DNA from: Legionella gresilensis
GTDB lineage: Bacteria > Pseudomonadota > Gammaproteobacteria > Legionellales > Legionellaceae
Direction: 5' to 3'
DNA: 64,000 bases
Assembly (NCBI RefSeq): GCF_900639865.1
Contig: NZ_CAAAHX010000009.1
Span: forward strand, 1 to 64,000
The number at the start of each line of letters is the position of its first letter. The stretch's first letter is position 1. The notes under the pieces are model-generated. The model saw only the letters and a program-made list of their open reading frames with translations, searched no databases and had not been told where the DNA came from. The position numbers and the translations under genes were made by a program. This document shows, one piece after another, positions 1 through 10,268 of this stretch.

Positions 1-59
1 GACCAGCGCCAATGATAGTGTGGGGTTTCCCCATGTGAAAGTAGGTCATCGCCAGGGCT
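1..59 (+). rRNA. rrf: 5S ribosomal RNA, 3' end (partial)
   Basis: The first bases match the 3' half of a gammaproteobacterial 5S rRNA: the stem around GTGTGGGGTTTCCCCATGTG, followed by AGTAGGTCATCGCCAGG, which pairs with the 5' end lying outside the window. The gene therefore starts to the left. It is followed directly by a strong intrinsic terminator, as expected at the end of an rrn operon. The exact 3' end is uncertain by a few bases. Confidence 0.9.
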
Positions 60-68
60 TTATTCTGA

Positions 69-92
69 AAGCGGCTTTAAGCCGCTTTTTTT
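69..92 (+). terminator. Intrinsic terminator of the rRNA operon
   Basis: A perfect seven-base stem, AAGCGGC / GCCGCTT, with a five-base loop is followed by a run of seven T. It lies about 10 bases after the 5S rRNA and ends the operon. Confidence 0.9.
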
Positions 93-412
93 ATGCTTAT
101 TAGCACAGATTTTTTTCTTTAAGGGTTTTGCAACAGTTTTCCTCCTTGCCTAATTTTTTAAAGGCTTCTACTTAAATTTTTATTTCTATAGATTATTTTT
201 TTTCTTTGCCTTGAATTATTCTATAAATGATTTTCTTATTGGTTTATAATGCCCAAAAATTTGTTTCTTATTAGGAAGTTCTTATCTAGTTTGTATTAAA
301 CAAACCAATAGTAAGTTCTTTTACTTTTTTGGTTAATTATTAATAAGCTAAACATTGCTAAAGATGAGAAGTATTTATTACATGTAGATAATTTATTAGA
401 ACTTACTGTAAT
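93..412. other. AT-rich intergenic region, no gene seen
   Basis: About 320 bases of strongly AT-rich DNA between the rRNA terminator and the first protein gene. I see no convincing ORF, no RNA gene and no repeat shared with the rest of the window. The promoter of the 1162-aa gene must lie here, but no clear -35/-10 pair stands out among the many AT-rich hexamers. Confidence 0.6.
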
Positions 413-3400
413 ATGAATCAACCAGGTTATGGGATAATAGCTTGCATGTTAGTTCGTCGTCTTCAGGAATTTATTCAGGTTGTATCTTTAAACGAGGCTA
501 GCTTAAACTTCGCTGATTTAACATTTTTAAATTTTCTAAAAACAAATTTTTCTGCACTAGATCCTGCGCATGAGCTCTCTATTTATGAAATTTCATCTAT
601 CGAGTCCGCTTTTAAACAACGTTGGGATAATATAGTTAATATAAATGACGATTATAATTTACCATTTGTGCCATCTAATGAATGGATTACACTAGCTAAA
701 TCCCTAGGCAAAGAATTAAAAAAACCATTTTTAACAATATTGATTCCTGGCGCGGAGCTTTCTCAAAACTTTGATTTAAATGAATTAGAAGATCTAAATA
801 ATATCTATTTAGGTAATGACGATAAAACAATTTATTCTGTTACTAATCTTATCCATAAACTACGTCAATCGATTAATAATTATACCACATGTGGGAAACT
901 TGATAATCATCCCTCTTTAACAATTAAAGAGTTATATCGCTTATGTAATAAAGGGCATCATTCTAGTAAAGAAAAGTTGGACTTTAAAGATTATTTTATT
1001 GACGAAATATTGCCTGCCTGGCATACAGATAACGTAAAGATCGAGTTAACTTCTGCTTTATGTGAAATTATTCACACTTATTTTGATTGTGAAGAGGCTG
1101 AGGATTTTGCCAAGTTTAAAATAGCATTTAAAAATTTTTGTAATTATTTAAATACCTTTGCATCTGAAGATATCAACTCTCTTTATAGTATTTATATTGA
1201 ATATGAGCAAAATAAAGTTTACTTAGCACAGATTCTAATTGATTGTTTTGCAAACCCAGAATTAGAAGACTTAGGGAAGAAATTAAATGTAGTGTTAGAC
1301 AAAATTTATAGCATCTATTCACCTTCTTTTTTAAAAAATAAGCTTTTTGAACGCCCTATACAAAGTAAACATTATTTTGAATTCCATAACTTGCAAGAAT
1401 TATTAAATGCTTTATCGTTAACTACTCTTCCTGCATTTACCTCAAAAGCCTCTGTATTTAAACATAAATTTTTAAGTCAAAATACATTTAATTCAACTCA
1501 GTTAGAAGAGTTAAGTGATTTGTTATCTATGAATTGGCAGAAAATTATTTATAACTCTGACAATTTATTATTGCAAGAAGATAAAAGTGGGCTAACTATT
1601 TGGCATTGCTTAGTAAGGCAATTTGCTCCAACTTGGAAGACGACAGGTCAATTACCCAGGCAATTATTACCAGAGTTGTTAGCTGTTGTTGAGGCATATT
1701 TTCAAAGTATAGAATTAAATAATAAATATCAGTTAAAAAGAGCGATTATCGATTTTATTAATGCTCTGAAGTTCAGTAACGTAGAAGATGTAAACTATCT
1801 TTATAGCGTATTGTTTAAAATAAGAGGTAAACAATTTTATCTGCTGGAGTTACTAATTGAACTTTTGCAGCAAACTACGAATTTAACTCCAAAACTAAAA
1901 GCAGTTGCTCAATGGGTATATGAATTAGATCACTCTTTGATAGGAAAACAAAATCAGCTTGCTTCTGTTTATCAGACACTACAAGCTGGCGCTTATTATA
2001 AACTATCTAAATTAGAATCCTTAGTTAATGTTTTATCGACTGAATCCCTTTCCGTCGAATTAAAAGAAAAAATAGCAAAGCTTAAGCAATCTATTCGAGC
2101 TAAAGATCAAGTCAGTCAAAATCTAGTAAGGGAAATTGTGCAGATTTTTAGTTTAAGGTGGCAAGAAATCTCCGATACACCGCTTGATTATACTCGTTTA
2201 GTAGATGGCGCTAATAAATCTTGGATATCCTTAGCTCAATATTTAGAGGGCGCCAGGCTTATCAATTTTTTAAATCCGCCAATTTATTATAAATTATTAA
2301 TTCCTACGTTAACGCATGAATCGGATTTTGTAACGGAAGAGAAACTTACAGTCTACCCATTAACCTATTATATCGTTTCTGAACAAGGTGATGAGCTTAT
2401 CTTTTTGCCAAATTGCGTCAATAATTTTAAATATCGCAAGACATTCTATAATTGCAATCATTTTAGGCCGTTTACTACGCTTGAGAAAGAGCGTATAAGG
2501 CACTCTCTACCACATTTTGTAAATTGTTTTAATGAGGCTGAGGAAGAAAGACATGAAGTGCCAGCTAGTCGCAAAACAGTGCTGGAAGTAAAAAAATTAG
2601 TGGAAGGCACTTTATATCCTGAAGGTTTATATTTAGGTAATAATATTACCGATTCCCAATTGGACTGTGCTGAAAATAGTTATGCAGAATTTTTAGTCTA
2701 TCTAAATAGTTTACCAGAAGAAGAAAGATTGCATCTGTTAAATCAGACGATTTTCTTTGAGGGACGAAAGATCACCTTTTTAGAAGTGTTAGAACAAGTC
2801 TTAGATAAAGGGGAGTGTCTTGTCGTTTACGCCCAATATTTTTTAAAGTTTTTAATTGATTATGATCCCTTTATGCGTTTTCCCGTTGAATGGGAACACA
2901 AAGTACGTATAGATCCACTTAGATTGCAATCTGCACAGAAGGTTTACAGTGATTATAATCATATAAGTTCTGAGGAAGCTATAAAAAGAATATTGATTTT
3001 ATGTGTATCAGTAATGACTCATAATTTTAAATATCTTCCCCTAACCGGCAGTTCTTTATCGCTTTGGGATCGTTCTAATACAATTACCAAAACGGGAAAA
3101 GATATAATGAACTTAATAAAAAGATCAGTCGTTACAGGTAATTTCACTCAAGCTCGTTTTATTTATGCCTCGTTAATAGAAGCTATTATAAAACCCGCCT
3201 CAATTAATGACGGTTTTAGAGTTACCTTTATGCGTTATACAGATACTATGGATTGGTTAAATAAAATCATTGATGAGACTTTATTTAAACAAAACACCAT
3301 TACTTGTTTTGAACCAGATACATTATTAATGGTCTTATGGTCCTATAATAACAGGAGTAGTAGAGTTGGCTTACAAATTGAATCTTTCTTAGAAGAGATT

Positions 3401-3901
3401 ATTCTAACTCAACTTCAAGAACAAAATGATTATCTTAAATGGATACGTATTAATATAAAATTTTCCGAATTTTTAAAAGAAATACCTAGAGAAGATAGTG
3501 ATGAAATTTTAAATCAACTAAGGGCAAAAATTGAGCCTATCCCACCTAGTACATTAATACAAACTATACGAGATTTTATGATTCATCGTATAGCATGGCA
3601 AGTTGCTCGTACATCGAAGAGTTTCGGAATTTTTAAAGATTCGTCAATAAATACTATATTTTATCATGACGTAGCTAAGCGATTCCATCAAGAGTTGGAC
3701 GCGGTGAATTTTCAAGGCCAAGCTTGGTATAAACTACCAGACATTTTAGAAAAAATTGCCAGAAAAATTTTACATAATTTTGAGATGACTTCATTACCTA
3801 GATATTTCAATAAACTTGCCACAAATATTCCTTCTCTTGAAAATAGTCAAGATGAAGAGGAAATGTATCTTAATAGTTCTGTAATGCCAACTGTGCTTTG
3901 A
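413..3901 (+). CDS. Large protein of unknown function, 1162 aa, with internal duplication
   Basis: I do not recognise this protein. It has no signal peptide and no obvious membrane segments, and looks largely alpha-helical and soluble. Two stretches resemble each other: residues about 199-283 (starting ILPAW, containing EDINSLYSIY and VYLAQILIDCF) and about 404-490 (starting FAPTW, containing EDVNYLYSVL and FYLLELLIELL). A weaker pair is QRWDNI...NEWITLAKSL near 70-100 and LRWQEI...KSWISLAQYL near 580-610. Neither possible start, ATG 413 or ATG 446 (12 codons later), has a clear ribosome site. Its size, low GC and position beside an rRNA operon fit an accessory Legionella protein, possibly a Dot/Icm substrate, but that is inference. 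Its 3' end overlaps the 3' end of convergent rsgA by 32 bases. Confidence 0.75.
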   Translation: MNQPGYGIIACMLVRRLQEFIQVVSLNEASLNFADLTFLNFLKTNFSALDPAHELSIYEISSIESAFKQRWDNIVNINDDYNLPFVPSNEWITLAKSLGKELKKPFLTILIPGAELSQNFDLNELEDLNNIYLGNDDKTIYSVTNLIHKLRQSINNYTTCGKLDNHPSLTIKELYRLCNKGHHSSKEKLDFKDYFIDEILPAWHTDNVKIELTSALCEIIHTYFDCEEAEDFAKFKIAFKNFCNYLNTFASEDINSLYSIYIEYEQNKVYLAQILIDCFANPELEDLGKKLNVVLDKIYSIYSPSFLKNKLFERPIQSKHYFEFHNLQELLNALSLTTLPAFTSKASVFKHKFLSQNTFNSTQLEELSDLLSMNWQKIIYNSDNLLLQEDKSGLTIWHCLVRQFAPTWKTTGQLPRQLLPELLAVVEAYFQSIELNNKYQLKRAIIDFINALKFSNVEDVNYLYSVLFKIRGKQFYLLELLIELLQQTTNLTPKLKAVAQWVYELDHSLIGKQNQLASVYQTLQAGAYYKLSKLESLVNVLSTESLSVELKEKIAKLKQSIRAKDQVSQNLVREIVQIFSLRWQEISDTPLDYTRLVDGANKSWISLAQYLEGARLINFLNPPIYYKLLIPTLTHESDFVTEEKLTVYPLTYYIVSEQGDELIFLPNCVNNFKYRKTFYNCNHFRPFTTLEKERIRHSLPHFVNCFNEAEEERHEVPASRKTVLEVKKLVEGTLYPEGLYLGNNITDSQLDCAENSYAEFLVYLNSLPEEERLHLLNQTIFFEGRKITFLEVLEQVLDKGECLVVYAQYFLKFLIDYDPFMRFPVEWEHKVRIDPLRLQSAQKVYSDYNHISSEEAIKRILILCVSVMTHNFKYLPLTGSSLSLWDRSNTITKTGKDIMNLIKRSVVTGNFTQARFIYASLIEAIIKPASINDGFRVTFMRYTDTMDWLNKIIDETLFKQNTITCFEPDTLLMVLWSYNNRSSRVGLQIESFLEEIILTQLQEQNDYLKWIRINIKFSEFLKEIPREDSDEILNQLRAKIEPIPPSTLIQTIRDFMIHRIAWQVARTSKSFGIFKDSSINTIFYHDVAKRFHQELDAVNFQGQAWYKLPDILEKIARKILHNFEMTSLPRYFNKLATNIPSLENSQDEEEMYLNSSVMPTVL

Positions 3902-4841
3902 TTTTGAGTAAGTTTTCATATCGTCTTGAAGAGGCATGTCCGTGCTTCACGGCATCAATTAAAGCGCAGCCTGGATTATCTCGATGATTACAGTTACGAA
4001 ATTTACAGTGTGATGCTAAGTCTCTAAATTCTCGAAATCCATAAATAGCCTCAGCAGAAGAAATATTGCTTAGGCTAAAATCACGTACCCCAGGAGAGTC
4101 AATAAGCGCACCGCCTTGTGGTAAGTGATAAAACCGGGAATTACTTGTTGTATGACATCCAAGCTCAGACAATTCTGAAATGGCTGCTACTTGGATTTTT
4201 TCATGAGGCAATATTTTTTCTATCAGTGAGGATTTCCCTACGCCAGATTGGCCCACAAATACATTAACCTGATCACGTAAGGCTTGCTGTAATATTAAAT
4301 AGCTATTTAAATCTTCTTTAGAAGTAAATAAAAGGTTATAGCCTAATGGTTGATAATAATTAATTAACTCTTGTTGTAGAGATAAACAAGGTAAATCTAC
4401 TTTATTAAGTACAATTTGGACTTGTAATTGCAAGTTTTCCGCCATAACCAAATAGCTATCAAGTAACATCCAGCTGATAGCAGGTTTTGGTGCAACGACG
4501 ATAAATACTTGCGAGATATTAGCAGCAATGGGTTTATGCTCATCGCGTTTATCATTACGCGTTAGAATGGTTTTACGTGGATAGCGGCTTAAGACAACGC
4601 CTTGATCAACACCAGTTGGTTGCCAAACAACGCGATCGCCTGCGACTAAAGAATCAATATTAGGACGAATGGAACAGTGAAATCGTTTTCCATTATTATC
4701 TTCAACTTCAGCGTGTCGGCTAAAGCGAGAAATAACAAGGCCATCTTCGTGATTAGAAGAATCAGTACTAGGCTGTTGATAACTGGCTTGTATTCTTTGA
4801 ACACGAGCAGTCTGCTGTTTATTAAGTCGTCTTTTACCCAT
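3870..4841 (-). CDS. rsgA: Small ribosomal subunit biogenesis GTPase RsgA
   Basis: A circularly permuted GTPase that acts late in 30S subunit maturation. An OB-fold region comes first (about residues 35-90). The G motifs follow in permuted order: G4 NKVD near 146, G1 GQSGVGKSS near 196, G3 DSPGVRDF near 245. A C-terminal zinc knuckle follows (about 276-292, Cys-x5-Cys-x-His-x5-Cys). I start at the ATG at 4841, giving 323 aa that begin MGKRRLNK, the usual RsgA N-terminus. An AGGC lies about 12 bases upstream. An ATG 20 codons earlier is in frame but adds an atypical hydrophobic tail. Its neighbour in many Legionella-like genomes is orn, here on the opposite strand. Confidence 0.95.
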   Translation of the reverse strand: MGKRRLNKQQTARVQRIQASYQQPSTDSSNHEDGLVISRFSRHAEVEDNNGKRFHCSIRPNIDSLVAGDRVVWQPTGVDQGVVLSRYPRKTILTRNDKRDEHKPIAANISQVFIVVAPKPAISWMLLDSYLVMAENLQLQVQIVLNKVDLPCLSLQQELINYYQPLGYNLLFTSKEDLNSYLILQQALRDQVNVFVGQSGVGKSSLIEKILPHEKIQVAAISELSELGCHTTSNSRFYHLPQGGALIDSPGVRDFSLSNISSAEAIYGFREFRDLASHCKFRNCNHRDNPGCALIDAVKHGHASSRRYENLLKIKAQLALQNY

Positions 4842-5157
4842 GATTAAAAAGTAGCCTATTTTTGCAATTTTTTTTAAAATATTTCTTTGAGTACGCTGCA
4901 ACGTTCATTTTGCAGTATATAGCAGTATTCGAATCCTTAACTACCTTAGTAAACTCTGAATTTCGCGTTGAGATATAACCTACAACTTAGTTTCTTGTAG
5001 TAAGTTTCGAAATTCTAATAAGATTTACAATCTTAAACATTAAAAATTTGTACATTATGAGGCCAAAATGCTATAAAGTACAAGTTAGATAGATTATTTT
5101 TTACAGTAGACTTTCCGAATAAGTCTAGTCAAGCCAATCGGTTATAAAGGTTTATTA

Positions 5158-6384
5158 ATGAAAATTTACTTAGTAGGAGGCGCTGTTCGCGATCAGCTAC
5201 TTAATTATTCTATTAAAGAACGTGATTGGGTAGTAGTAGGTGCTACACCCTCTTTAATGAAAAAACAGGGTTACCAACAGGTTGGCCGTGATTTTCCAGT
5301 TTTTTTGCATCCCACCACACGTGAAGAATATGCATTAGCTCGTCAAGAACGAAAAACCGCGCCGGGTTATTATGGATTTACTTGTGATTTTGATGAGCAC
5401 GTAACTTTAGAAGAAGATTTAAAGCGGCGAGATTTAACAATAAATGCTATAGCAATGGATGATAAGGGTAATATTATTGATCCCTTTGGTGGTGTTAATG
5501 ACATTAAAGCTAAAAAGCTTCGCCATGTTTCAGAATCTTTTATTGAGGATCCTGTCCGTGTTTTACGCGTTGCACGTTTTGCAGCTCGTTATCACCATTT
5601 AGGCTTTCAATTAGCGGAAGAAACACGGTTGCTTATGTATAAAATGGTGCAAAAGGGTGAATTAAATTATCTTGTACCCGAAAGGGTATGGCAGGAATGG
5701 CAACGTAGCTTAAGTGAAAAAAATCCTGAAGTGTTTATCAAAACGTTACGTGAATGTGGTGCTTTAGCCGTTATATTACCTGAGTTAGATGCTTTATTTG
5801 GTATTCCCAATCCACCTCAATATCATCCTGAGATTGATAGTGGCGTACATACGCTTTTGGTTTTACAAGCCGCTGCCATAGCTTCAAATGAGCCAATGGT
5901 TCGTTTTGCAGCCCTTTTACATGATTTAGGTAAAGCACTAAGCCCTATGAGTAAATGGCCAAGTCATCATGGACATGAGGAAAGAGGGATAAAAGTCATT
6001 GAATCTCTATGTCAACGCTTACGTATTCCAGCTAATTACCGCAAATTAGCAGTCATGGGATCACGATTTCATCTAAATATTCATCGACTAGCTGAACTTA
6101 AAGCGAAAACTATTGTCAAAATATTAGAGCAAACTGATGCTTATCGTAGGCCTAATATATTTGAACAACTTTTAAAGGTATGTAAGGCAGACTTACAAGG
6201 CCGTGGTAAAATAGTAGATTATCCGCAAGAAGCAAGGTGGCAATATATACTTAATGAATGTTTGAAAATTTCTGCGCAGGCTGTAATTGCAGAAGGTTAT
6301 CAAGGTGTGGCAATTAAAGAAGAACTCTATAAACGACGTATTGCTTGCACTGAGTTAATTATAAAATCTTGGAATAAAGAATGA
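5158..6384 (+). CDS. cca: CCA-adding tRNA nucleotidyltransferase
   Basis: Adds or repairs the 3' CCA end of tRNAs without a template. At 408 aa it is close to the long bacterial form. The nucleotidyltransferase signature is GGAVRD at residues 7-12, and the [10 protein letters not shown] motif lies near residue 98. The neck and body domains follow, then an HD phosphohydrolase-type domain ([11 protein letters not shown] near 260) typical of the multifunctional gammaproteobacterial enzyme. It is the first gene of a tight run: its stop overlaps the start of orn by four bases. The upstream 316-base divergent spacer to rsgA should hold both promoters. Confidence 0.96.
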   Translation: MKIYLVGGAVRDQLLNYSIKERDWVVVGATPSLMKKQGYQQVGRDFPVFLHPTTREEYALARQERKTAPGYYGFTCDFDEHVTLEEDLKRRDLTINAIAMDDKGNIIDPFGGVNDIKAKKLRHVSESFIEDPVRVLRVARFAARYHHLGFQLAEETRLLMYKMVQKGELNYLVPERVWQEWQRSLSEKNPEVFIKTLRECGALAVILPELDALFGIPNPPQYHPEIDSGVHTLLVLQAAAIASNEPMVRFAALLHDLGKALSPMSKWPSHHGHEERGIKVIESLCQRLRIPANYRKLAVMGSRFHLNIHRLAELKAKTIVKILEQTDAYRRPNIFEQLLKVCKADLQGRGKIVDYPQEARWQYILNECLKISAQAVIAEGYQGVAIKEELYKRRIACTELIIKSWNKE

Positions 6385-6947
6385 AAAGTAATAACAATTT
6401 AATTTGGATAGATTTAGAAATGACTGGCCTTGAGCCCGAGAAAGACAAGATTATTGAGATAGCAACTGTTGTTACGGATTTACATTTAAATATTTTAGCA
6501 GAAGGACCCGTCATTGCTATTAATCAATCAGAAGACATCATGTCTAGTATGGATGAGTGGAATACAAGGCAGCACAATCAATCTGGCTTAGTAAAACGCG
6601 TCCTTGAGTCTAGTATTACTGAAGCGATTGCTGAGCAACAAACGATTGAATTTTTAAAAAAATATATTGATAAAGGCAAATCACCCATGTGTGGTAATAG
6701 TATTTGCCAAGATAGACGGTTTTTATATAAATATATGCCTGAGTTAGCAGCGTTTTTTCACTATCGTAATCTGGATGTCAGCACTTTAAAAGAGTTAGTC
6801 AAGCGTTGGCAACCTAAATTAATTGATGGGGCAACCAAAGAGTCAAAACATTTAGCTTTAGACGATATAAAAGATTCTATTGCTGAATTAGTTTATTATC
6901 GACAACATTTTATTAATTTACCGAGTAAAGATCATGGTCAATCGTGA
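6381..6947 (+). CDS. orn: Oligoribonuclease
   Basis: A 3'-5' exoribonuclease of the DEDDh family that degrades 2-5 nt RNAs, including pGpG from cyclic-di-GMP turnover. The first acidic motif is WIDLEMTGL at residues 9-17. The middle segment [11 protein letters not shown] and the C-terminal [11 protein letters not shown] carry the remaining acidic residues and the histidine. At 188 aa it has the family length. It is coupled to cca by an ATGA overlap and overlaps the start of queH by 14 bases, so the three genes are probably co-transcribed. Confidence 0.96.
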   Translation: MKSNNNLIWIDLEMTGLEPEKDKIIEIATVVTDLHLNILAEGPVIAINQSEDIMSSMDEWNTRQHNQSGLVKRVLESSITEAIAEQQTIEFLKKYIDKGKSPMCGNSICQDRRFLYKYMPELAAFFHYRNLDVSTLKELVKRWQPKLIDGATKESKHLALDDIKDSIAELVYYRQHFINLPSKDHGQS

Positions 6948-7587
6948 ACAGTTAATTCTTCCTAATGGAGCAGATAAATTGTTACTGCACTCCTGTTGCG
7001 CTCCGTGCTCAGGAGAGGTAATGGAAGCTTTAATTTTTTCTAAGATTAATTTTTCCATTTTTTTCTATAATCCTAATATTCATCCTGTACAAGAGTATGA
7101 AATTAGAAAACAGGAAAATATTGCGTTTGCCCAAAAACACAACATTCCTTTTATTGATGCAGATTATGATAAAGATAACTGGTTTGCTCGAGCAAAGGGC
7201 TTAGAATGGGAGCCAGAACGTGGCAAACGCTGTAGTATGTGCTTTGATATGCGTTTTGATCGCACAGCTCTTTATGCATATGAGCATGGTTTTCCAGTCA
7301 TTAGTAGTTCATTGGGTATTTCACGCTGGAAGGACATGAATCAAATTAATGACTCAGGTATAAGAGCGGCAGGCCGTTATCCAGGACTGATATATTGGAC
7401 TTATAACTGGCGTAAAAACGATGGTGCTGCACGCATGTATGAAATCGCTAAGCGAGAAAATTTTTATAAACAAGAATATTGTGGTTGCGTTTATTCCTTA
7501 CGTGATACTAATAGCTGGCGAAAGAAAAATGACAGGGAGCGAATTAAAATTGGTATTAATTATTATGGCAGCGAGCAAGAATCTTAA
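6934..7587 (+). CDS. queH: Epoxyqueuosine reductase QueH
   Basis: A member of the QueH (DUF208) family, the non-cobalamin enzyme that reduces epoxyqueuosine to queuosine in tRNA. The N-terminal [12 protein letters not shown] motif (about residues 17-27) supplies paired cysteines. CSMCFDMRF near 101-109 and EYCGCVYSL near 182-190 carry further Cys residues for the metal and 4Fe-4S sites. It is 217 aa. It follows orn with a 14-base overlap. The window also holds tgt at 17.65 kb, the enzyme that inserts preQ1 into tRNA, so two steps of queuosine synthesis are encoded here. Confidence 0.93.
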   Translation: MVNREQLILPNGADKLLLHSCCAPCSGEVMEALIFSKINFSIFFYNPNIHPVQEYEIRKQENIAFAQKHNIPFIDADYDKDNWFARAKGLEWEPERGKRCSMCFDMRFDRTALYAYEHGFPVISSSLGISRWKDMNQINDSGIRAAGRYPGLIYWTYNWRKNDGAARMYEIAKRENFYKQEYCGCVYSLRDTNSWRKKNDRERIKIGINYYGSEQES

Positions 7588-7602
7588 GCGCCAGGAGCAT
7601 TT

Positions 7603-8538
7603 ATGAGTAAACAGCATGAGCATCACCATGATCATCATGGTCAACATAGTCATCATAGTGTACCAGCCGCCTTTAATAGTGCGTTTTTAATTGCTATTAG
7701 TGCAAATGGCGCTTTTGTTGTTTTTCAAATTATTTTTTCTTTTCTAGCTAATTCTACTAGCTTACTTGCTGATGCAGTACATAATTTGGGAGATGTTTTA
7801 GGTTTGGTTTTTGCTTGGATAGCTAATGGATTATTAAAAAAATCGCCGACCCAAAATGCTACTTATGGCATGAAGAAAACATCTATCTTAGCAGCACTAG
7901 CCAATGGCATCATGTTAGTGTTTACTTGCGGTATTATCGCAACAGAAGCAATGTATAAATTATTTTCCCCTTCAGAAGTTCATGCGGGTTCTGTGATGAT
8001 CGTTGCTGCTATTGGGATTTTAATTAATGGTTCTACCGCTATCTTATTTTTACGTGGTTCAAACGATTTAAATATTCGTGCTGCTTTTTTACACCTACTT
8101 TATGATGCTGTAATTTCTGTAGGTGTTGTTATTGCAGCAGCAATTATCTACCTAACTGGCTGGTTATGGATTGATCCTATCGTTGGTCTACTGATTGCTC
8201 TTATTATTATCAAAGGAACATGGTCTTTATTTAGTGATAGTTTTAGACTGATTATTGATGGCGTGCCAAGAGGCATATCTTGGCTTGCAGTATTGGAGAC
8301 ATTAAAGACTATAGAAGGTGTTGAACAGGTGCATGATTTACATATATGGGCTTTAAGTACGCAAGAAAATGCACTGTCTGTTCATTTATATATGCCAAAG
8401 TCTTCTTTAACAGATGAGGCTCGCCAACAGTTAATTCAAATACTTAAAGAAAAACATAATATTCATCATGCCACGATTCAGGTCGAGCAAAATTTAGCTT
8501 TTTGTGATGATGCTTGTGCAACAAAGTATGGCTTATAA
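7603..8538 (+). CDS. Cation diffusion facilitator (CDF) zinc/divalent metal exporter
   Basis: A six-helix inner-membrane exporter of the CDF family, 311 aa, which normally exchanges zinc or cadmium for protons. The N-terminal 20 residues are very rich in His, a common metal-binding tail. The transport-site motifs are visible: LLADAVHNLGD in helix 2 (about residues 55-65) and HLLYDA in helix 5 (about 165). The cytoplasmic C-terminal domain (about 220-311) ends in a Cys-containing tail. GCGCCAGGAG just upstream supplies the ribosome site. The gene follows queH by 15 bases and may share its transcript. It is closest in feel to ZitB/CzcD, but substrate cannot be read from the sequence. Confidence 0.93.
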   Translation: MSKQHEHHHDHHGQHSHHSVPAAFNSAFLIAISANGAFVVFQIIFSFLANSTSLLADAVHNLGDVLGLVFAWIANGLLKKSPTQNATYGMKKTSILAALANGIMLVFTCGIIATEAMYKLFSPSEVHAGSVMIVAAIGILINGSTAILFLRGSNDLNIRAAFLHLLYDAVISVGVVIAAAIIYLTGWLWIDPIVGLLIALIIIKGTWSLFSDSFRLIIDGVPRGISWLAVLETLKTIEGVEQVHDLHIWALSTQENALSVHLYMPKSSLTDEARQQLIQILKEKHNIHHATIQVEQNLAFCDDACATKYGL

Positions 8539-8658
8539 ATTGCTAATTTTCTAACAATAAAGCGCATGATTTTAGACATTAATATCTATTTATTAATAAT
8601 TTATTAATTTTTTTTGTATACTATATTATAGGTAGTAGGTTTTTACGGATGTATTTTT

Positions 8659-10239
8659 ATGTTTGATGATATTAAGGACTTTCTTAATAAAGGAGTCCGT
8701 TCAGCTCACATAATTAGTCATATCTATAGTCAGAATAAAAAACTTGTTGAAGTTGTTAATCTTATCCTGGAAAATAAAGAATGTCTTACTAATGATGATG
8801 AAATAAATAGGTTTAGTAGTTTTTTGTTTGACTTAGCTTTAGTAAGTAAAAAGGCAGCTAACGCATTACTTAAAGATTCCAATCATCTAATACAAGCAAT
8901 TCCCTTTGCAGTGGGGGAAGAAAAACTCTTAGAATTCGCTACAAAATACCCTCATTTAGTTTTGGATTTACTAAAGAAAGCGGGTATTAAAGACGCACAA
9001 CTTATTCAAAAAATGTGTGAAAATGCCCAGCTAGAAAAGCCTCAGGAAGAATTACGTCAAAGCCTTCAACCTGGACCAGATGACGATCTTCTTGAGGCTG
9101 CTGGGCGTACTCAAAAGGCAATTGTACATAATAAGCGAATTATTGATAGAGGCGGTATAAAAGGTATCATATATGGCAATGAATTTATACCTATGGTAAC
9201 AAGGAAAACCCGCAACTTTAATCAACAACTTTGTTCAATTGGCTCCTCAAATAGCCGTGAAGTTATTTTATTGGATTCTAATGCGCAAGAACTAAAGGAT
9301 TTATATAAACAACTGCGCAGGAATATTAAACCAAATTCAGATATAAATGACATTTTAACTGAGATTCAAAAACTAACTCGTAGCTGTTTTCCGAAAGGAA
9401 ACCCAGAAATTGTTATGTTCCAATATTTTCACGGTATTGGTACGCAAAATATCCCTTTAACTGAGTTTATTAAGCAAAAACAAGGAGTGTGTCGTCATCA
9501 TACCTTATTAAACGCTTATTTTTTATCTCGTTTAGTTGAAGATAAAATTTTAAGTGGTGACATTATTCATCATCGGCAAGATTTCTTAGAACAGGGCGGC
9601 CTTATAAGAGGCGCGCACACTTGGAATTTATTTTATAATCATAAAGACAGGAAATTATACTCCTTGGATTCATTATGGGAAAATATTACATGTATCACTG
9701 ATCAACCGGGTGACTTAAATAGATTGTATAAGGCTACTGTTGAAAGTGTAATACAGAAAAAACATCCCGAATTTTTTCTAGAAAATGGGGCTGGAAATCA
9801 AAGAAAGGCTGAATTTAACTCTTCTCCTCCAAATATTAATTATATAAATAATCCTAAAGCATCTAACCTTTCCACTCTCGATAGAGTTAAAAATATCAAA
9901 GCTGTGATAGAGAAGGAACACTTCACTCTTAGTAGTTTTCTTTTTTTTAAGGGTGGAAAGACTGAAGAATCATTGAATAAGCGCTTACCTCATCGTATTT
10001 ATGATATTTATCAAGACGTTAAGGATACAAATATTAATGAAGCAGAAGCCCAAGCATTATTAGGTAATATTGTAAAGCGAGCAAAAGATGCAATCGATAA
10101 TCCGCGGCCCGGTCAAGCTTCCGGAACAACAAATTTATATAAACAAATAATCGCTTATGCTAAATGTGAAACTGATAACTTATCAAGCAGTGAAGTTATA
10201 GAAGTAGATTGGGTTGAAAATAACTTAACAACACCTTAG
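8659..10239 (+). CDS. Transglutaminase/papain-like cysteine enzyme candidate, possible effector
   Basis: This 526-aa protein has no signal peptide or membrane segment. Its central part carries a transglutaminase-like catalytic arrangement in the right order: Cys278 in QGVCRHHT at the start of a helix, His320 in RGAHTWNLF, and Asp337 in LYSLDSLW. The flanking residues (xGxCR...; AHxWN; xxxDxxW) are the family's usual ones. The helical N-terminal 150 residues and the C-terminal 180 residues resemble nothing I know. It stands alone, preceded by an AT-rich promoter region. The layout, with a cysteine-protease-like core inside a large low-GC protein, fits a Dot/Icm effector, but translocation is inferred, not shown. 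Confidence 0.72.
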   Translation: MFDDIKDFLNKGVRSAHIISHIYSQNKKLVEVVNLILENKECLTNDDEINRFSSFLFDLALVSKKAANALLKDSNHLIQAIPFAVGEEKLLEFATKYPHLVLDLLKKAGIKDAQLIQKMCENAQLEKPQEELRQSLQPGPDDDLLEAAGRTQKAIVHNKRIIDRGGIKGIIYGNEFIPMVTRKTRNFNQQLCSIGSSNSREVILLDSNAQELKDLYKQLRRNIKPNSDINDILTEIQKLTRSCFPKGNPEIVMFQYFHGIGTQNIPLTEFIKQKQGVCRHHTLLNAYFLSRLVEDKILSGDIIHHRQDFLEQGGLIRGAHTWNLFYNHKDRKLYSLDSLWENITCITDQPGDLNRLYKATVESVIQKKHPEFFLENGAGNQRKAEFNSSPPNINYINNPKASNLSTLDRVKNIKAVIEKEHFTLSSFLFFKGGKTEESLNKRLPHRIYDIYQDVKDTNINEAEAQALLGNIVKRAKDAIDNPRPGQASGTTNLYKQIIAYAKCETDNLSSSEVIEVDWVENNLTTP

Positions 10240-10268
10240 TATTAGCAATAGATTTAATGTTCGAAATA

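Noticed and set aside
7421-7606. A 61-aa frame within queH
   Set aside because: Shadow frame inside a well-supported gene.
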